Source: Euglena gracilis (taxonomy: Eukaryota > Euglenida > Euglenophyceae > Euglenales). From it: 64,000 bases of DNA. Position 1 is the first letter of the stretch. Each line of letters opens with the position of its first letter. The notes beneath the pieces were generated by a model. The model saw nothing but the letters and a program-made list of their open reading frames with translations, was not told the origin of the DNA and searched no databases. Positions 1 through 12,300 of this stretch are shown here, piece by piece. The stretch spans positions 12,895,443-12,959,442 of the forward strand of contig CP154956.1 in NCBI GenBank assembly GCA_039621445.1, in the 5' to 3' direction. The position numbers were made by a program, and so were the translations under genes.

Positions 1-168
1 GATGGCTCGCCGGGGGCCCCCGCCCGCCCCGACACCCTGGCCCGCCTCGCCGGGTGGGACCCCGCGCTGGAGACGACGCTGGCGGAAGGGGAGGGCCGGT
101 CCCTCGTGGACCTCCTCTTTGGCCGTCTCCGCGATCCCACCACACTGGCCTCCCTGGACGGCACCCAG
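1..168 (+). CDS. OPR-like exon 1 (5' partial)
   Basis: Open from the window edge in frame 1. It reads DTLARLAGWDPALETTL followed by RSLVDLLFGRLRDPTTLASL, amphipathic helices of the repeat type. The likely donor is the GT near 169 (CCCA/GTGCTG). Another GT lies in the TG-rich tract near 255, so the 3' end is uncertain. The start of the gene is not in the window. Confidence 0.55.
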
Positions 169-239
169 TGCTGTGCTGTGCTGTGGGGCAGGCACGTCCC
201 GGGGCTGGGCTCGCGACGCGGTGTGCGACACGCACGCAT

Positions 240-322
240 ATATGTGTTGCCTGTGTATGTGTGTGTGTGTGTGCGCGCGCGCGTGTCTGGTCACATCATG
301 TGCGTGACCATACCCAGACAAG

Positions 323-353
<31 letters not shown>

Positions 354-360
354 GACAGAC
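240..360. repeat. (TG)n/(CA)n microsatellites
   Basis: A TG/CG-rich tract at about 253-290 is followed by a CA tract at about 325-352, just downstream of the first exon. Together they could pair as an imperfect inverted repeat. Confidence 0.85.
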
Positions 361-1435
361 ACATGCAACACACAGACGCATGCGTCTTTTGGGGTCCAGG
401 TCTCCCGGTGATGCAATGGCCCCTAAAATTGCTCAGTGGACCGCGGCCCCCAAAATAAGCCCAGCCCTCCCCTTTCCCCCGGGCACGGGATTGGACGAAG
501 GAACATCACCAAAAAACGCACTCTCCGCGAGAGCGCTTGGGACTCAAAATCTTTCCGCGCCGAGCCAAACTGTCTGTCCGGGTTGGCAACGGTCCCAACC
601 CAGCCGGGGCAACGCTCACAACGTTGCGTCGGCAACAACCTTCTGTCCTTGCGGGCGGCAGGTTCGAATCATTTTCCTGGGCCCGACACGCATGGGCGCG
701 CGGAAATGAGCCAGGGTTCCTTCGGGGGGCGGGGCAGAATGACTGTTCAATTTTTTTTGGCACAGCGTCTGTGCACACTTTGCCGGGGGGGGGGGTGGGC
801 ATGCTCCCGGGGCGTTGGCCAGGCCTTGCCTGGCGGGGGCCCTGGGGCGCATTGGCCTCCGAGACGAGCCGCTGGTGCTGGGCCTTGCGAATCAGGCTTG
901 GGGTGGGCTGCTTGGCTTTGGGGGGGGAGTGGGGCGAGGCCAAGTCCATTTCATGAGCCTCTCCGCCTTCCTTGCTGCAGCGGCTGTCAGCAGCCCCAAC
1001 ATTACAGACCGCCTCACCTGGCCCGCCATTTCTTCCCGCTTTTAGGATAATTTAACCAAATTTTCGGGTTATAAATGAATGCAGAATTTTTCGGGGTAAA
1101 AACCAAGTTTTTCCCGTTAAGGACCGCCCTTGTTCAAACATGAGCAAAAGATGAGGAAGTGCGATGGTGAACAGAGATCTTTCTCAAGTGTTGTCCACAA
1201 AATTTGGGGGGGAAAGTGGGGAGTATGAAAACTCTTGGCACGCCAGAGGTATGGAGATTTTTCCAACCGAGTGCACGTGCATGTGTTTTTTCCCTCATCT
1301 GTGTTACAAAGGCATTCTCTCCGAGAAAGAGGAGGAGACAAAAAAAGAGGAGGACGACGACAACAACAAAGCCAGTAAAGCTGAAATTTGGCAATGCCAT
1401 TCGCGGGCCCTGGGGGTTCTCAGAGGGCCCAGCCA

Positions 1436-1785
1436 TTTTCCAGCCTTCTGGGGGTCAAAAATCGATTTTTCAAAAAATGTCCAAAAGGTGGGGAACTGTA
1501 CGGAGCCACCCTGGACCCAACCCAACCATGGGGGACCCCCAAGTGGTCGGTAGACACCCCGCATGCCCCCGGTTCCTCCGGACCGTTTTTGGGCTCGTAC
1601 AGGGTCCCCCAAAAAGGGGTTCCTAAAGGATCAGCCTTCCGGTGGTCGAAAAATCGATTTTTCGAAAATTACCCGAAACGGATGGGGAACTTTACGGAGC
1701 CACCCTGAGACCCAACCCACCATGGGGAACCCCCAAGTGGCCGATACACGCCCCGCATGCCCGGGGTCCCTCTCCCACTGCTCCC
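1436..1785 (+). repeat. Tandem duplication of an intron segment (two ~150-bp copies)
   Basis: Segments 1,436-1,590 and 1,637-1,785 are diverged direct copies. Both contain AAAATCGATTTTTC, then a GGGGAACT...ACGGAGCCACCCTG stretch, an ACCATGGGG block and ACCCCGCATGCCC. The second copy runs directly into the acceptor of the exon at 1.79 kb, so the duplication includes splice-site-proximal sequence. Confidence 0.75.
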
Positions 1786-1789
1786 CCAG

Positions 1790-1950
1790 CCCGCCCCAGC
1801 GACCGGTCGGGCAGCAGCCCCTCTCGGGAACGGACATCTCCCTCGCGCTGTGGGGGCTGGCCCGGGTGAAGCAGCGCGTCCCGAAGCTGCTGCGGACGTT
1901 CGGCGAGCGGCTGAAGAACCCGGGCCTCGAGCTGGACAAGCAGAGCATCG
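1790..1950 (+). CDS. OPR-like exon 2
   Basis: The exon follows a C-rich tract ending CCCCCAG (a second AG lies 10 bp later) and ends at CATCG/GTGCCT. It encodes ISLALWGLARVKQRVPKLL and then FGERLKNPGLELDKQS. This has the repeat core (LWGLARV) and the second helix (PKLLRTFGERL). GC content is well above the flanking intron. Confidence 0.7.
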
Positions 1951-2598
1951 GTGCCTGGGAGGGGTCCCGGCGCTCCCCCGCCCTCAGGGAGTGCGAGCAG
2001 GACTGAACGGGAATACCAGGACCTCACAGGGGTGACAGGTGTTGGGGGGGACTCGGTGACCAAATGCCCAAAAGAGAGGTTTTCCCCGGCAGCCTCGAAA
2101 CGTTCCCCTTCCACCCAAAACGCCGTAAAATGTGTTTTGTGGTTCCTTGGTTCCTCCCCGGCTGGATTCAAGGGTTGCTTCAAAAGAAATAGAGGGAATC
2201 GGACAGGGAATCTGGAAAGGGCACTAAGCACAGAATTGCCCCCCGGCATCCATGGCCGGCGGCTGCAGTGGGCGCTGCCAAGTGAGTTTCAGCCATGGGC
2301 ACAAATAATGCCTAAAGATCGGCACAACGTGTGGTATTGTTCAGGCATTTCAATTGGGTCGTTCATGCAGCAGATGTCCATCGTGACAGATCATTATTCC
2401 CTGGGGCTCAAAGTGATTTATGTGCACGTAGCAAAATGATGAAACCAGTCAACACTGCAGAGAACCAAGCATCACGAACGGGAACATTGACGGCAGATTT
2501 GTGCCGTTTAACAGTAACGGCAGTTTTCCGCGTGATGGCCAAACCTGGGAAACCTGACGCCCCCCCCCCCCAGGGGGGTGGGGGGTTCGTCTGTCCAG

Positions 2599-2771
2599 CC
2601 TGCTGTCCGCTGCCGGCCGGGGACCGCCCCCACCCCCAACATCCCCTCCGCCCTGGCCAAGCTCGACTGGAGGGACGACGCGGTGTTTGCCAGCCTGACG
2701 ACCCGCCTGATGGAGGGCAACCTCGTGGACATTCTGGAGGGGGCCAAGCCCCAGCCGAGTTGTGTTGGGAG
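2599..2771 (+). CDS. OPR-like exon 3
   Basis: The exon follows CTGTCCAG. Its frame reads NIPSALAKLDWRDDAVFASL then TTRLMEGNLVDILEGAKPQ, one full repeat pair. The donor is probably the GT at about 2,772 (GGGAG/GTCGG). The G/C homopolymers just upstream make the acceptor approximate. Confidence 0.65.
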
Positions 2772-3194
2772 GTCGGCGCAAAACCCATGGCGCCGAAAAC
2801 GCCCGACGTCGGGTTGCTGAGAAGTGGGAGCACAGATAAGGGGAGAAAACGGGTTCTGTTGTGTGCATTTAAGAAAAGGAGAAGGCCCGAACAGTTGGTA
2901 TTTTGGAGCTCAAAGACCGGATTACCCAGGCGTTGCACGTTTGAGATGGCAGGTGTTGTTCACAAAAGGAGTTTTTCCAACGTGCAGCCTTTTTCCACAG
3001 TTTATTTGTGCAATATTTTTGTGCAATATTTTTTGCGTAAGTTATTTTTGTGTCATGTTTTTATGCAGTTATTTTTGTGCAGTATTTTTGAGTCGTTTTT
3101 TTCCCCAGTCAATTTTGAGGTTTGCCCTGGCTGTCTGGGATCTTGGGTGCCACGTTGGGCTGCCGCGCTTGATTGTTGGCTGGGGCTTGCCCAG

Positions 3195-3262
3195 GGCGGA
3201 GTTGGGGTTCGTGGCGGAAGCGTACGCCAAGCTGCAGCCCAGCTCACTGCCTGACCTGCCTT
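3195..3262 (+). CDS. OPR-like exon 4 (short)
   Basis: The exon begins after TTGCCCAG and reads AELGFVAEAYAKLQPSSLPD, matching the first helix of the repeat (compare AYAYATL, WAFAKA). The 3' end is not clear. The exon continues the repeat left open by the previous one. Confidence 0.5.
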
Positions 3263-4424
3263 TGGGGAATGCGAGGAGTGACCCCCCCCCCCGCGCCTTA
3301 TGGGAGGGTTGGGAGCTGGGCACAATTGGGCAGGTCAGGGTTCCCACCCCCCACCCCCCAGCGAGATTTTAATATACTCCATTCCCGAGACTTTGCCTGA
3401 TCCCGGTTGGCCTGTGAGGGGGAAATTTTTGTTGCAATGGACCTCGAAACCTGACGACCAAACCTGGGCCTGCACACCTATCATCTGGAAGTTCACGGGA
3501 GGAGGTTGGTTGTGATCATTTTGTTTTGTTGGGAGCCATTGGAAAGAATTCCTGAAGAATTCCAAAAGCTCACAAAGCTCTTTTTTTCTCATTGGATCCA
3601 TGTGTATGTAACAGAAGTTGACACTGGATTCCGCTTCAAATGTGACAAAGGATCGCCTGGATGGGAATTTCGTTGCAATGAGACACATTGAGAGTATGGG
3701 AGGGTTAGGGCCAGGGGCTTCAACCCCCCAGGAAATGTTTCCCCAGAGGGAAACTGTCCTCTACCCCCCGCCCCAAAAAATTTCTGCCCTGCGCTTCGCC
3801 CCGGGACCAAAAATTTGGTCAAACTTCCGAAAAGGTGCCCTCCGACCGGGGTGGGGGGGCTAATTGTTAGATATAGGCTTATAGGGGAGCCGTTGGGCAT
3901 GGGTGGTAGGAGACAGGTCAGCGGGTACAAGGGTAGGAGATAGGTCCCTATGAAGGGGTGTGGACGCAAAAAAAAATTGACAAAAAATTTAGGCAAAAAT
4001 GCTATTTTTGGAATTTTTTGCACAAAAATTTGTCAAAATTGCCAGAAATATTCGATGCAAAGCGCCAGAAGGAAAACTTTGGCCTTTTGGGGGGGGGGTT
4101 CCGGGTGCACGCTGACTATATTTTTGACCCTTTGTCCAACGACCACCCCCCTGAGTTGCACTGAGACTTCTTGTCTGTTTATGGCCGGCGCTCACTTCGC
4201 AACCGACGACCACCCCCCCCCCCTGGTCGGATGACAGAGGTCAGCCATAAGGGGGCAGGGAAATTTCACAGGAGAAATGCTTTTCAGTATTTTTTTGTTT
4301 GTTGAAAAAAGTCCATTATTTTCCTCTGCCCGTACCCGCCCAGGAGACTGTCCTCCTCCCTCTGCACCCGCTGATTTATCTGGAGGCAGTTTCCTGGGGG
4401 GGGGGCTCCGCCGCCTCCGGGCAG

Positions 4425-4552
4425 CACGCTGACTTGGATTCGGAACGAGCCTCTGCTGGCACGCCTGGCGGAGCGGTTCATCGCCTCCGGTGTGCTGGAG
4501 GCGGACCAGGGGGGCCCGAGGGGGCCAGCCTTGTGGAAGGACCAGTTGGCGT
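4425..4552 (+). CDS. OPR-like exon 5
   Basis: The exon follows CCGGGCAG. Its reading frame gives LTWIRNEPLLARLAERFIA and SGVLEADQG, the second-helix pattern. The frame stays open to about 4,600, and a GT near 4,551 is the likely donor. It sits just upstream of an inverted-repeat element at 4.64-4.80 kb. Confidence 0.55.
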
Positions 4553-4635
4553 CCGTTGGCCCCGGACGCCAATCAGTCAGGCTGATCAAGTCGGGCTGAT
4601 CGGACTGCGGGCTTAATCCCCCCCCGGAAAACCGT

Positions 4636-4800
4636 CATGCTCGAGAACCTGTGAGGGTCCCGCCTGGAAAACTTTCAAAACTGTGAGGGTCCCCGTTACC
4701 GGCCAACCTGTCAGTGTGGGAAGTTGTCAGGGTCTTTGGTAATTGGCCAACTGTCAGGTCACAGTTTCCGCCGGGGGGGGGGGGGGTAGGTATTCGGGCT
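4636..4800. repeat. Dispersed inverted-repeat element, copy 1
   Basis: Contains repeated CTGTGAGGGTCCC and CAACCTGTCAG words and ends in a G-run. A diverged copy at 24,206-24,345 has the same word order (GGTCCCCGGT, CCAACCTGTCAG, GGAAGTTGTCAGGGTC). Its ends GGGAAACTGTCA and TGACAGTTTCCC form inverted repeats next to poly-C and poly-G. Probably a MITE-like family; no target duplication was resolved for this copy. Confidence 0.6.
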
Positions 4801-5523
4801 GCCAGATTTGCGTGCAAGTCTGGCTACCCAAAGAGGGAAATCAAGTTGATGCCATATTCCCCCCCCCCTACAACCAACTCGGTCATCAAGTTGCATCGTC
4901 ACGCTCTGTTTGCCATCCCACTTGGGCTTTCTTCTATGTTTCTGACCCTCCCACAGTTGTGCTGCCTATTTTTTTTCTGGTGCAGTTCATCAAACGGACA
5001 CCAAACATAGCGACACCTTTCTTTTCTTCCTTGGGGACCGATTTTTGGCAATTCTTTTCGCACCTTCGGCACTGTTGAGGTGCTTCTTTGCAAAAAGATA
5101 GGATATGGGAATTGGGGGTGTCCCCTTCTCGGCATCCCCTTCCAGGCCCCTCTCCCTTGCATTCAAGTTTGATTTTTCAAAAAAGCAACATCAGTTTCAT
5201 TTACTTCTGATTTTCATTTACTACTGATTTGGTGAGATTTTGCACATTTTTTATATTCAAATGCCTGCAGTTCAACAGCACAGCCCCCAAAATAAGGGAT
5301 CTTTCCCTGTTTAACGAGTGCCAGATTTTTTTCAAGTTGGGTGTTCCCCCATGCCTGAGCACCCCCCGCCCTGGTTCTTGCCCATCTCCTCCAGTCCTTG
5401 AAACAGGTGGATGGAGATGCCGCCGAGAGTCCTCCCGGCGCCCTCGCATGTGAGTTGGATGCCACAACTGCTCGATTCCCATTTCCCTGTCGTGAGCCCA
5501 CGCCCCGACTCCCCTGCCCGCAG

Positions 5524-5570
5524 CTCCATCCGCGAACTGAAGAACGTGCTGTGGGCCTTTGCACCGCGCC
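5524..5570 (+). CDS. OPR-like exon 6 (very short)
   Basis: This 47-bp exon lies between CTGCCCGCAG and GCCG/GTGGAC, both canonical sites. It encodes SIRELKNVLWAFAPRR, a clear W-A core helix. Its splice sites are better than those of most neighbours. Confidence 0.65.
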
Positions 5571-5589
5571 GGTGGACCGCACTCATACC

Positions 5590-5830
5590 CCCCCCTCCCC
5601 TTGTCCATCGACCACCCCCCTGGTCAGTGGCGATCTTTTTCCAGGTGATCTTTTTTTCCAGACATTCGCGTTTTTGACCGCGGTCTTGTCTAACGACCAC
5701 CCCCCGTCAGTAGCGATATTTGGCCAAAATAGCGACCCCCCCCCCCCGGTCAGTTGCGATATTTGGCCAAAATAGCGACCAGCCCCCCAGTCAGTAGCGA
5801 TATTTAGTGGTTGTTAGACAAGGGGGAGGG
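5590..5830. repeat. Tandem CGACCACCCCCC / CAGTAGCGATATTTGGCC repeats
   Basis: Three to four imperfect copies of a unit (GCGACC + C-run + GGTCAGT(A/T)GCGATATTTGGCCAAAATA) lie 3' of exon 6. There is no coding content. Related AACGACCACCCCCC words recur at 4.14-4.21 kb and 27.8-27.9 kb. Confidence 0.6.
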
Positions 5831-6894
5831 GAGGTATGCACACATACATTGGGGGTGCCCCCACACATCCACACAAAATATACGTCTTGTGGTTCAATGT
5901 GTTTCGAGGGGTGGGGACCATCCATCTCTCTTTCTGAACCCGGGGGTTGTTGTGTTGGCTTGCTCGCCCCCCTCCTGGGAGGGGGGGGGGGCAGATCCCC
6001 AACTGTACCTCAACTGGGTCTCCACGTAATTTGGACAGCACCGGGTGAAAGGACAGCCGCATTGAAAAGGACAACCTCACAGGCGTGCCAAGTTCTCAGG
6101 GAGAGGTGGGGTGGATGTGCGGGGGGGGAGGGGGTTGTGGTGCCACAATTCAGATTGTTCCAGGCAGGACTGACCTTTTTTTTGTGTGCGGGGCAAAATT
6201 ACCCCAGGAAGTTGCCACCGTTGTGTCGCATTGGAAAGTCCACAACAGCCCCCCCCCCCCCCCCCGGGAAGTTGTCTCCCAGGCGTGGCCCGGATGACTC
6301 GTCAGCTGACGGCTGTGCCACTCACTGCCGTCCGTCAGGGGGGGCAGGACACAATGCACCGCACCTGACCTGAGTGGGGGGGCAGGGCGTCGCTTAGCAC
6401 CCCGGGGAGGTCCAGCTGGAAGCTTGAAATAATTGAGCTGGCTGGAAACAGGCTGCAGGCCTGGCTGTAGACCGCCCAGGGTCCCCTAGCTGGATGGAAA
6501 TGGGCTCGACCTGGGTCAATTTCCTGGGGTGGGGGGGGTAACGCCAGGGAAGGAGGGGAAATATGCATTGTTGAGTTATTGCAATGTTCAGTTTTTTTTT
6601 TTTTGCAGTTTGCACTTTTTTTTTACGACGTGTGCACTGCGTGAGAAGAATCATCTCCGAACGTGCAATTTTCACAAATTTCCACCAGTACCCCATTTGT
6701 AGTTCTTCCATTCTTTTTTTTTTGTGTGGTCTCCTGCAAACCAGCAACTTTTGGCTTTTTTTGCCTTTTTTGGGAGTGCCATTTTGGACCAATTTTGGCC
6801 ACTTTTAGCCACTTTGGGCTGCATTTGGCAATTTAGACCACTTTTGACTGTTTGAATTCATTTTTGGCTCATACCGATTTTCGGCTGCTTCGGG

Positions 6895-7200
6895 CCATTT
6901 TTGCACATATGTGGTCATTTTAGGCCACTTCCAACTGCTTTCATCCACTTTTTACCCACTATTGGCCACTTTTAACTATTTTGTGGCCATTTGCACAGAT
7001 TCAGTGGCCATTGGTTCAGACTTGGTGAGATCTGGTGGCAAAGCCAGGTGGTTTGGGCCAAAAAAAAGTTGAAAATAATCAAATTCACCCAAAATGCCTT
7101 TGTATTGCAGTTTTGTAATCGATGGGTGCTTTTGCAGGTGCTCTCATCCAGTCATTTTAGGCTGTACCTGATCCTTGTCACGCGGTGCCACGCGGTGCAC
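6895..7200 (+). repeat. Intronic dispersed repeat, copy A (upstream of exon 7)
   Basis: About 300 bp that recurs in the same orientation at 34,600-34,930. Shared landmarks in order are CACAGATTCAGTGGCCATTG, GGTGAGATCTGGTGGCAAA, TCACCCAAAATGC, GTAATCGATGGGTG, CTCATCCAGTCA and CACGCGGTGCACGCGGT. In both places it lies 100-330 bp upstream of an exon of the helical-repeat gene, so it may have been copied together with exons. Confidence 0.8.
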
Positions 7201-7319
7201 GCGGTTCGGAACCACCCCCCCCCATGCCTTTTTTTGCCTGCCCGAAAGCGAATTTTGCGCCACCTGGGACAACACCATCCCCCCCCCCCGGGACACACCG
7301 CCCCCCCCCCCCGCCACCC

Positions 7320-7503
7320 CCGCCACCGCCGCCACCCGACCCTCCGCCTCCCCAACGCCGGGCTCCTCGCCGCCGTGCAGGCGGAGCTGCTGCGGGACGG
7401 CGGCGCCCGCATCGCGCCGCTGCGCGGGCAGGACGTGGCGCGCCTCGCGTGGTCCCTCGCCGTGCTGCGCACCGCCGACGTGGCGCTCCTCGGCCCCCGG
7501 CAC
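7320..7503 (+). CDS. OPR-like exon 7
   Basis: Reads LPNAGLLAAVQAELLRDGG, then APLRGQDVARLAWSLAVL and RTADVALLGP, a complete repeat with a textbook LAWSLAVL core. It ends at CGGCAC/GTGTGG. The upstream boundary is blurred by CCGCCACC repeats. GC is above 75 percent. Confidence 0.7.
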
Positions 7504-7964
7504 GTGTGGCGCCGCCCGCCTCCCCGGGCAACTGCCGGCCCGACCAGTGCTTATGATTGGCTGGCGTGGCTGGGCGTGTCTGGCGTGATTGGGCGTGTCT
7601 GGCATGACTAGGCCAGGGGTTTTTTTTAGTCGTGGATCCCCGGGGGGGAGGGGGGTAGGGTGGGTGGGTCTGGCCGAACCCCACCGGGGGTTCAACTAAG
7701 GTTCACCGGGGGTTCAACTAGTGCAACTAAGGGGGGGGTCCCCCTGGAGGGCGGTGGGATTATCAAACCGCTACCTACCCCCCCCGGGGATAGCAGTTTA
7801 TTAATTATGGCTATAGTTAATATAATATGTGTATATATCTTTGATAACGTTCATCTTTTTGAAGGCATTTGGTGTCACGAACATTTGGTGTTGGGGTTGA
7901 ACCTTGGCCTGCGGAAAACGTCCCATGTTGCATCCTGGGCGTGTGCCTGCTGGCCCACTCCCCA

Positions 7965-8125
7965 GTAACCCTCCTGCTTGCCCCGTGCACACGCGCCGTG
8001 GCCCGCGACCGCCTCGTGGCCCACGTGCTCCAGCCGTCGGTGCTGCGCCTCATGGACGTCCGGTCGATCTCCATGATGGCCAGGCCGCTCCGGCGGATCC
8101 CCAAATCCGCCCCCATCACAGCTTT
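7965..8125 (+). CDS. OPR-like exon 8
   Basis: Frame reads TRAVARDRLVAHVLQPSVL and then RLMDVRSISMMARPLRRI. The second half has the first-helix pattern (SISMMARPL where others have LAWSLA). The likely donor is TTTT/GTGTGC at about 8,126. The next exon is 16 kb away because of the 15.3-kb insertion at 8.79 kb. Confidence 0.6.
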
Positions 8126-8797
8126 TGTGTGCCGGATGTCGTTTGCCCCTCTCTTGCAAGTGACGACCCCGCTTCATTTTCGACTAGTTTCTGGACCAGA
8201 CCACTCAAGGAGCCACGGTTGTGGTTTTGGGTGTGTGTCAAAGTTTCGGAACCAAAAAGAATTCCCCGGCGTTTTGCAACGGGTGTGTTTTGGCCATGTT
8301 TTGGCTTTTTTTTAAAAAAAAGAAAAGCATAAAACGCGATTTTTGGGTCTTTTTTTTCAAGTCCACAAAATTTTGCACAGGGGTAGGAGTGGGGATATGA
8401 CCCCCCTTTGGGAGGGGGGGTCCCGACCCCCCACCTCCTCCCCGCTCACTTGACGTCCTGGTGGGGGGTTCCTCTCCATTCGCCACAACGCGCTGAAAGG
8501 AACCTTGGCCTCAAAGTTACCCCCTCCATTAGTGGGTCACACGACGAGCCCATCCCCCCACACTTCCCCCAGTGTGACACTCCAAAGCACACACCAACGT
8601 TGCACGATAAAAATCCCTGATTCAAAAAAATGCAACACCGGTCCCGGACGACCCCGAGGAACGTGTACGCTCCCGACGCCACGTTTTCCGTAACTTCCCA
8701 CAATTTCATTGAATACCGCGGGGGCCAACCTCGCTCCCCCATCCCCCGCCTTAAGCCTCCCAGTCCTCCCAGGGGGGGGGAGGGGGGGCGGGGGGGT

Positions 8798-9113
8798 ATC
8801 CGTAGGAGGAGGCTCGATATCGAACGCTCGACCTCGAGCCTCCTCGAACCATGTTCGAGGAGGCTCTAGAGCCTCCTCGAACATGGTTCGAGGTCGTTCG
8901 AGGAGGCTCTAGAGCCTCCTCGAACGTGGTTCGAGGACGTTCGAGGAGGCTCTAGAGCCACCTCGAACGTGGTTCGAGGTCGTTCGAGGAGGCTCTAGAG
9001 CCTCCTCGAACGTGGTTCGAGGTCGTTCGAGGAGGCTCTAGAGCCTCCTCGAACGTGGTTCGAGGAGGTTCGAGGAGGCTCTAGAGCCTCCTCGAACGAA
9101 ATCTCGAGCCTCC
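8798..9113 (+). repeat. Left TIR array: 43-bp palindromic repeat
   Basis: Six to seven units of GAGGAGGCTCTAGAGCCTCC plus TCGAAC, a perfect palindromic core, separated by 17 bp such as GTGGTTCGAGGTCGTTC. Each unit can form a cruciform. The asymmetric linkers show that this array is the reverse complement of the one at 23.8-24.1 kb. Confidence 0.9.
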
Positions 9114-9159
9114 TCCTGTGTACATGCTTCACCGTATCAGGAGACTGTGCTTCTATTTT

Positions 9160-9160
9160 C

Positions 9161-9195
<35 letters not shown>
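9160..9195 (+). repeat. (GA)n microsatellite
   Basis: A pure GA tract of about 32 bp just inside the left TIR. It is not mirrored on the right side in inverted sense (both are GA on the plus strand), so it is not part of the TIR. Confidence 0.95.
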
Positions 9196-9197
<2 letters not shown>

Positions 9198-9329
9198 CTG
9201 TGTGGTTTTGGGATGCTTACTGCTGGTGCATCTCCATCTTTGCTCCTTTGTTGTTTGCAAATTTAATGACTGCGCCTGCCTGCCTGCAAAATTTGTTCAC
9301 CTGCAGATAAAACGAGTTTATTTTGTAAA

Positions 9330-12300
9330 TGAAAGGGATAGGGTTAGGTCGACTTTGCAACCCGGAAGGTGTTGGGGGATAAAAGGGGTTGGCGGATAAA
9401 AGGGGTTTATTTTGCTAATGAAAGGGATAGGGTTAGGTCGACTTGCACCCGAGAAGGGGTTGGCGGATAAAAGGGGTTTATTTTGTTAATGAAAGGGATA
9501 GGGTTAGGTCGACTGCACCCGAGAAGGGGTTGGCGGATAAAAGGGGTTTATTTTGTTAATGAAAGGGATAGGGTTAGGTCGACTTGCACCCGGGAAGGGG
9601 TTGGCGGATAAAAGGGGTTGGCGGATAAAAGGGGTTTATTTTGTTAATGAAAGGGATAGGGTTAGGTCGACTTGCACCCGGGAAGGGGTTGGCAGATAAA
9701 AGGGGTTTATTTCGTTAATGAAAGGGATAGGGTTAGGTCGACTTGCACCCGAGAAGGGGTTGGCGGATAAAAGGGGTTGGCGGATAAAAGGGGTTTATTT
9801 TGTTAATGAAAGGGATAGGGTTAGGTCGACTTGCACCCGAGAAGGGGTTGGCGGATAAAAGGGGTTTATTTCGTTAATGAAAGGGATAGGGTTAGGTCGA
9901 CTTGCACCCGAGAAGGGGTTGGCGGATAAAAGGGGTTTATTTTGTTAATGAAAGGGATAGGGTTAGGTCGACTTGCACCCGAGAAGGGGTTGGCAGATAA
10001 AAGGGGTTTATTTCGTTAATGAAAGGGATAGGGTTAGGTCGACTGCACCCGAGAAGGGGTTGGCGGATAAAAGGGGTTTATTTTGTTAATGAAAGGGATA
10101 GGGTTAGGTCGACTTGCACCCGGGAAGGGGTTGGCGGATAAAAGGGGTTTATTTCGTTAATGAAAGGGATAGGGTTAGGTCGACTTGCACCCGAGAAGGG
10201 GTTGGCAGATAAAAGGGGTTTATTTCGTTAATGAAAGGGATAGGGTTAGGTCGACTGCACCCGAGAAGGGGTTGGCGGATAAAAGGGGTTTATTTTGTTA
10301 ATGAAAGGGATAGGGTTAGGTCGACTTGCACCCGGGAAGGGGTTGGCGGATAAAAGGGGTTTATTTTGTTAATGAAAGGGATAGGGTTAGGTCGACTTGC
10401 ACCCGAGAAGGGGTTGGCAGATAAAAGGGGTTTATTTCGTTAATGAAAGGGATAGGGTTAGGTCGACTTGCACCCGAGAAGGGGTTGGCGGATAAAAGGG
10501 GTTTATTTTGTTAATGAAAGGGATAGGGTTAGGTCGACTTGCACCCGAGAAGGGGTTGGCGGATAAAAGGGGTTTATTTTGTTAATGAAAGGGATAGGGT
10601 TAGGTCGACTTGCACCCGAGAAGGGGTTGGCAGATAAAAGGGGTTTATTTCGTTAATGAAAGGGATAGGGTTAGGTCGACTGCACCCGAGAAGGGGTTGG
10701 CGGATAAAAGGGGTTTATTTTGTTAATGAAAGGGATAGGGTTAGGTCGACTTGCACCCGGGAAGGGGTTGGCGGATAAAAGGGGTTGGCGGATAAAAGGG
10801 GTTTATTTTGTTAATGAAAGGGATAGGGTTAGGTCGACTTGCACCCGGGAAGGGGTTGGCCGATAAAGGGGGTTGGCGGATAAAAGGGGTTTATTTTGTT
10901 AATGAAAGGGATAGGGTTAGGTCGACTTGCACCCGAGAAGGGGTTGGCAGATAAAAGGGGTTTATTTCGTTAATGAAAGGGATAGGGTTAGGTCGACTTG
11001 CACCCGAGAAGCGGTTGGCGGATAAAAGGGGTTGGCGGATAAAAGGGGTTTATTTTGTTAATGAAAGGGATAGGGTTAGGTCGACTTGCACCCGAGAAGG
11101 GGTTGGCGGATAAAAGGGGTTTATTTCGTTAATGAAAGGGATAGGGTTAGGTCGACTTGCCCCGAGGGGGTTGGCGGATAAAAGGGGTTTATTTTGTTAA
11201 TGAAAGGGATAGGGTTAGGTCGACTTGCACCCGGGAAGGGGTTGGCAGATAAAAGGGGTTTATTTTGTTAATGAAAGGGATAGGGTTAGGTCGACTTGCC
11301 AGCGAGAAGGGGTTGGCGGATAAAAGGGGTTTATTTTGTTAATGAAAGGGATAGGGTTAGGTCGACTTGCACCCGGGAAGGGTTTGGCGGATAAAAGGGG
11401 TTGGCGGATAAAAGGGGTTTATTTTGTTAATGAAAGGGATAGGGTTAGGTCGACTTGCACCCGGGAAGGGGTTGGCGGATAAAAGGGGTTGGCGGATAAA
11501 AGGGGTTTATTTTGTTAATGAAAGGGATAGGGTTAGGTCGACTTGCACCCGGGAAGGGGTTGGCAGATAAAAGGGGTTTATTTCGTTAATGAAAGGGATA
11601 GGGTTAGGTCGACTTGCACCCGAGAAGCGGTTGGCGGATAAAAGGGGTTGGCGGATAAAAGGGGTTTATTTTGTTAATGAAAGGGATAGGGTTAGGTCGA
11701 CTTGCACCCGAGAAGGGGTTGGCGGATAAAAGGGGTTTATTTCGTTAATGAAAGGGATAGGGTTAGGTCGACTTGCACCCGAGAAGGGGTTGGCGGATAA
11801 AAGGGGTTTATTTTGTTAATGAAAGGGATAGGGTTAGGTCGACTTGCACCCGGGAAGGGGTTGGCAGATAAAAGGGGGTTTATTTCGTTAATGAAAGGGA
11901 TAGGGTTAGGTCGACTTGCACCCGAGAAGGGGTTGGCAGATAAAAGGGGTTTATTTTGTTAATGAAAGGGATAGGGTTAGGTCGACTTGCACCCGAGAAG
12001 GGGTTGGCGGATAAAAGGGGCTTATTTCGTTAATGAAAGGGATAGGGTTAGGTCGACTTGCACCCGGGAAGGGGTTGGCGGATAAAAGGGGTTGGCGGAT
12101 AAAAGGGGTTGGCGGATAAAAGGCGTTTATTTTGTTAATGAAAGGGATAGGGTTAGGTCGACTTGCACCCGGGAAGGGGTTGGCGGATAAAAGGGGTTTA
12201 TTTCGTTAATGAAAGGGATAGGGTTAGGTCGACTTGCACCCGAGAAGGGGTTGGCGGATAAAAGGGGTTGGCGGATAAAAGGGGTTTATTTTGTTAATGA

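Noticed and set aside
650-690. tRNA-like GGTTCGAATC box
   Set aside because: The flanking bases do not form a T stem, and no D-arm or acceptor stem is found upstream.
6850-6875. CATTTTTGGCTCA resembling the dinoflagellate spliced leader
   Set aside because: It lies in a T-rich GGCCACTTTT-like degenerate repeat, the full 22-nt leader is not matched, and no donor GT follows at the right place.
8798-9113. Regular palindromic repeat with ~17-bp spacers resembling a CRISPR array
   Set aside because: The spacers are near-identical, the host is eukaryotic, there are no cas genes, and the array is mirrored at the other end of a mobile element.
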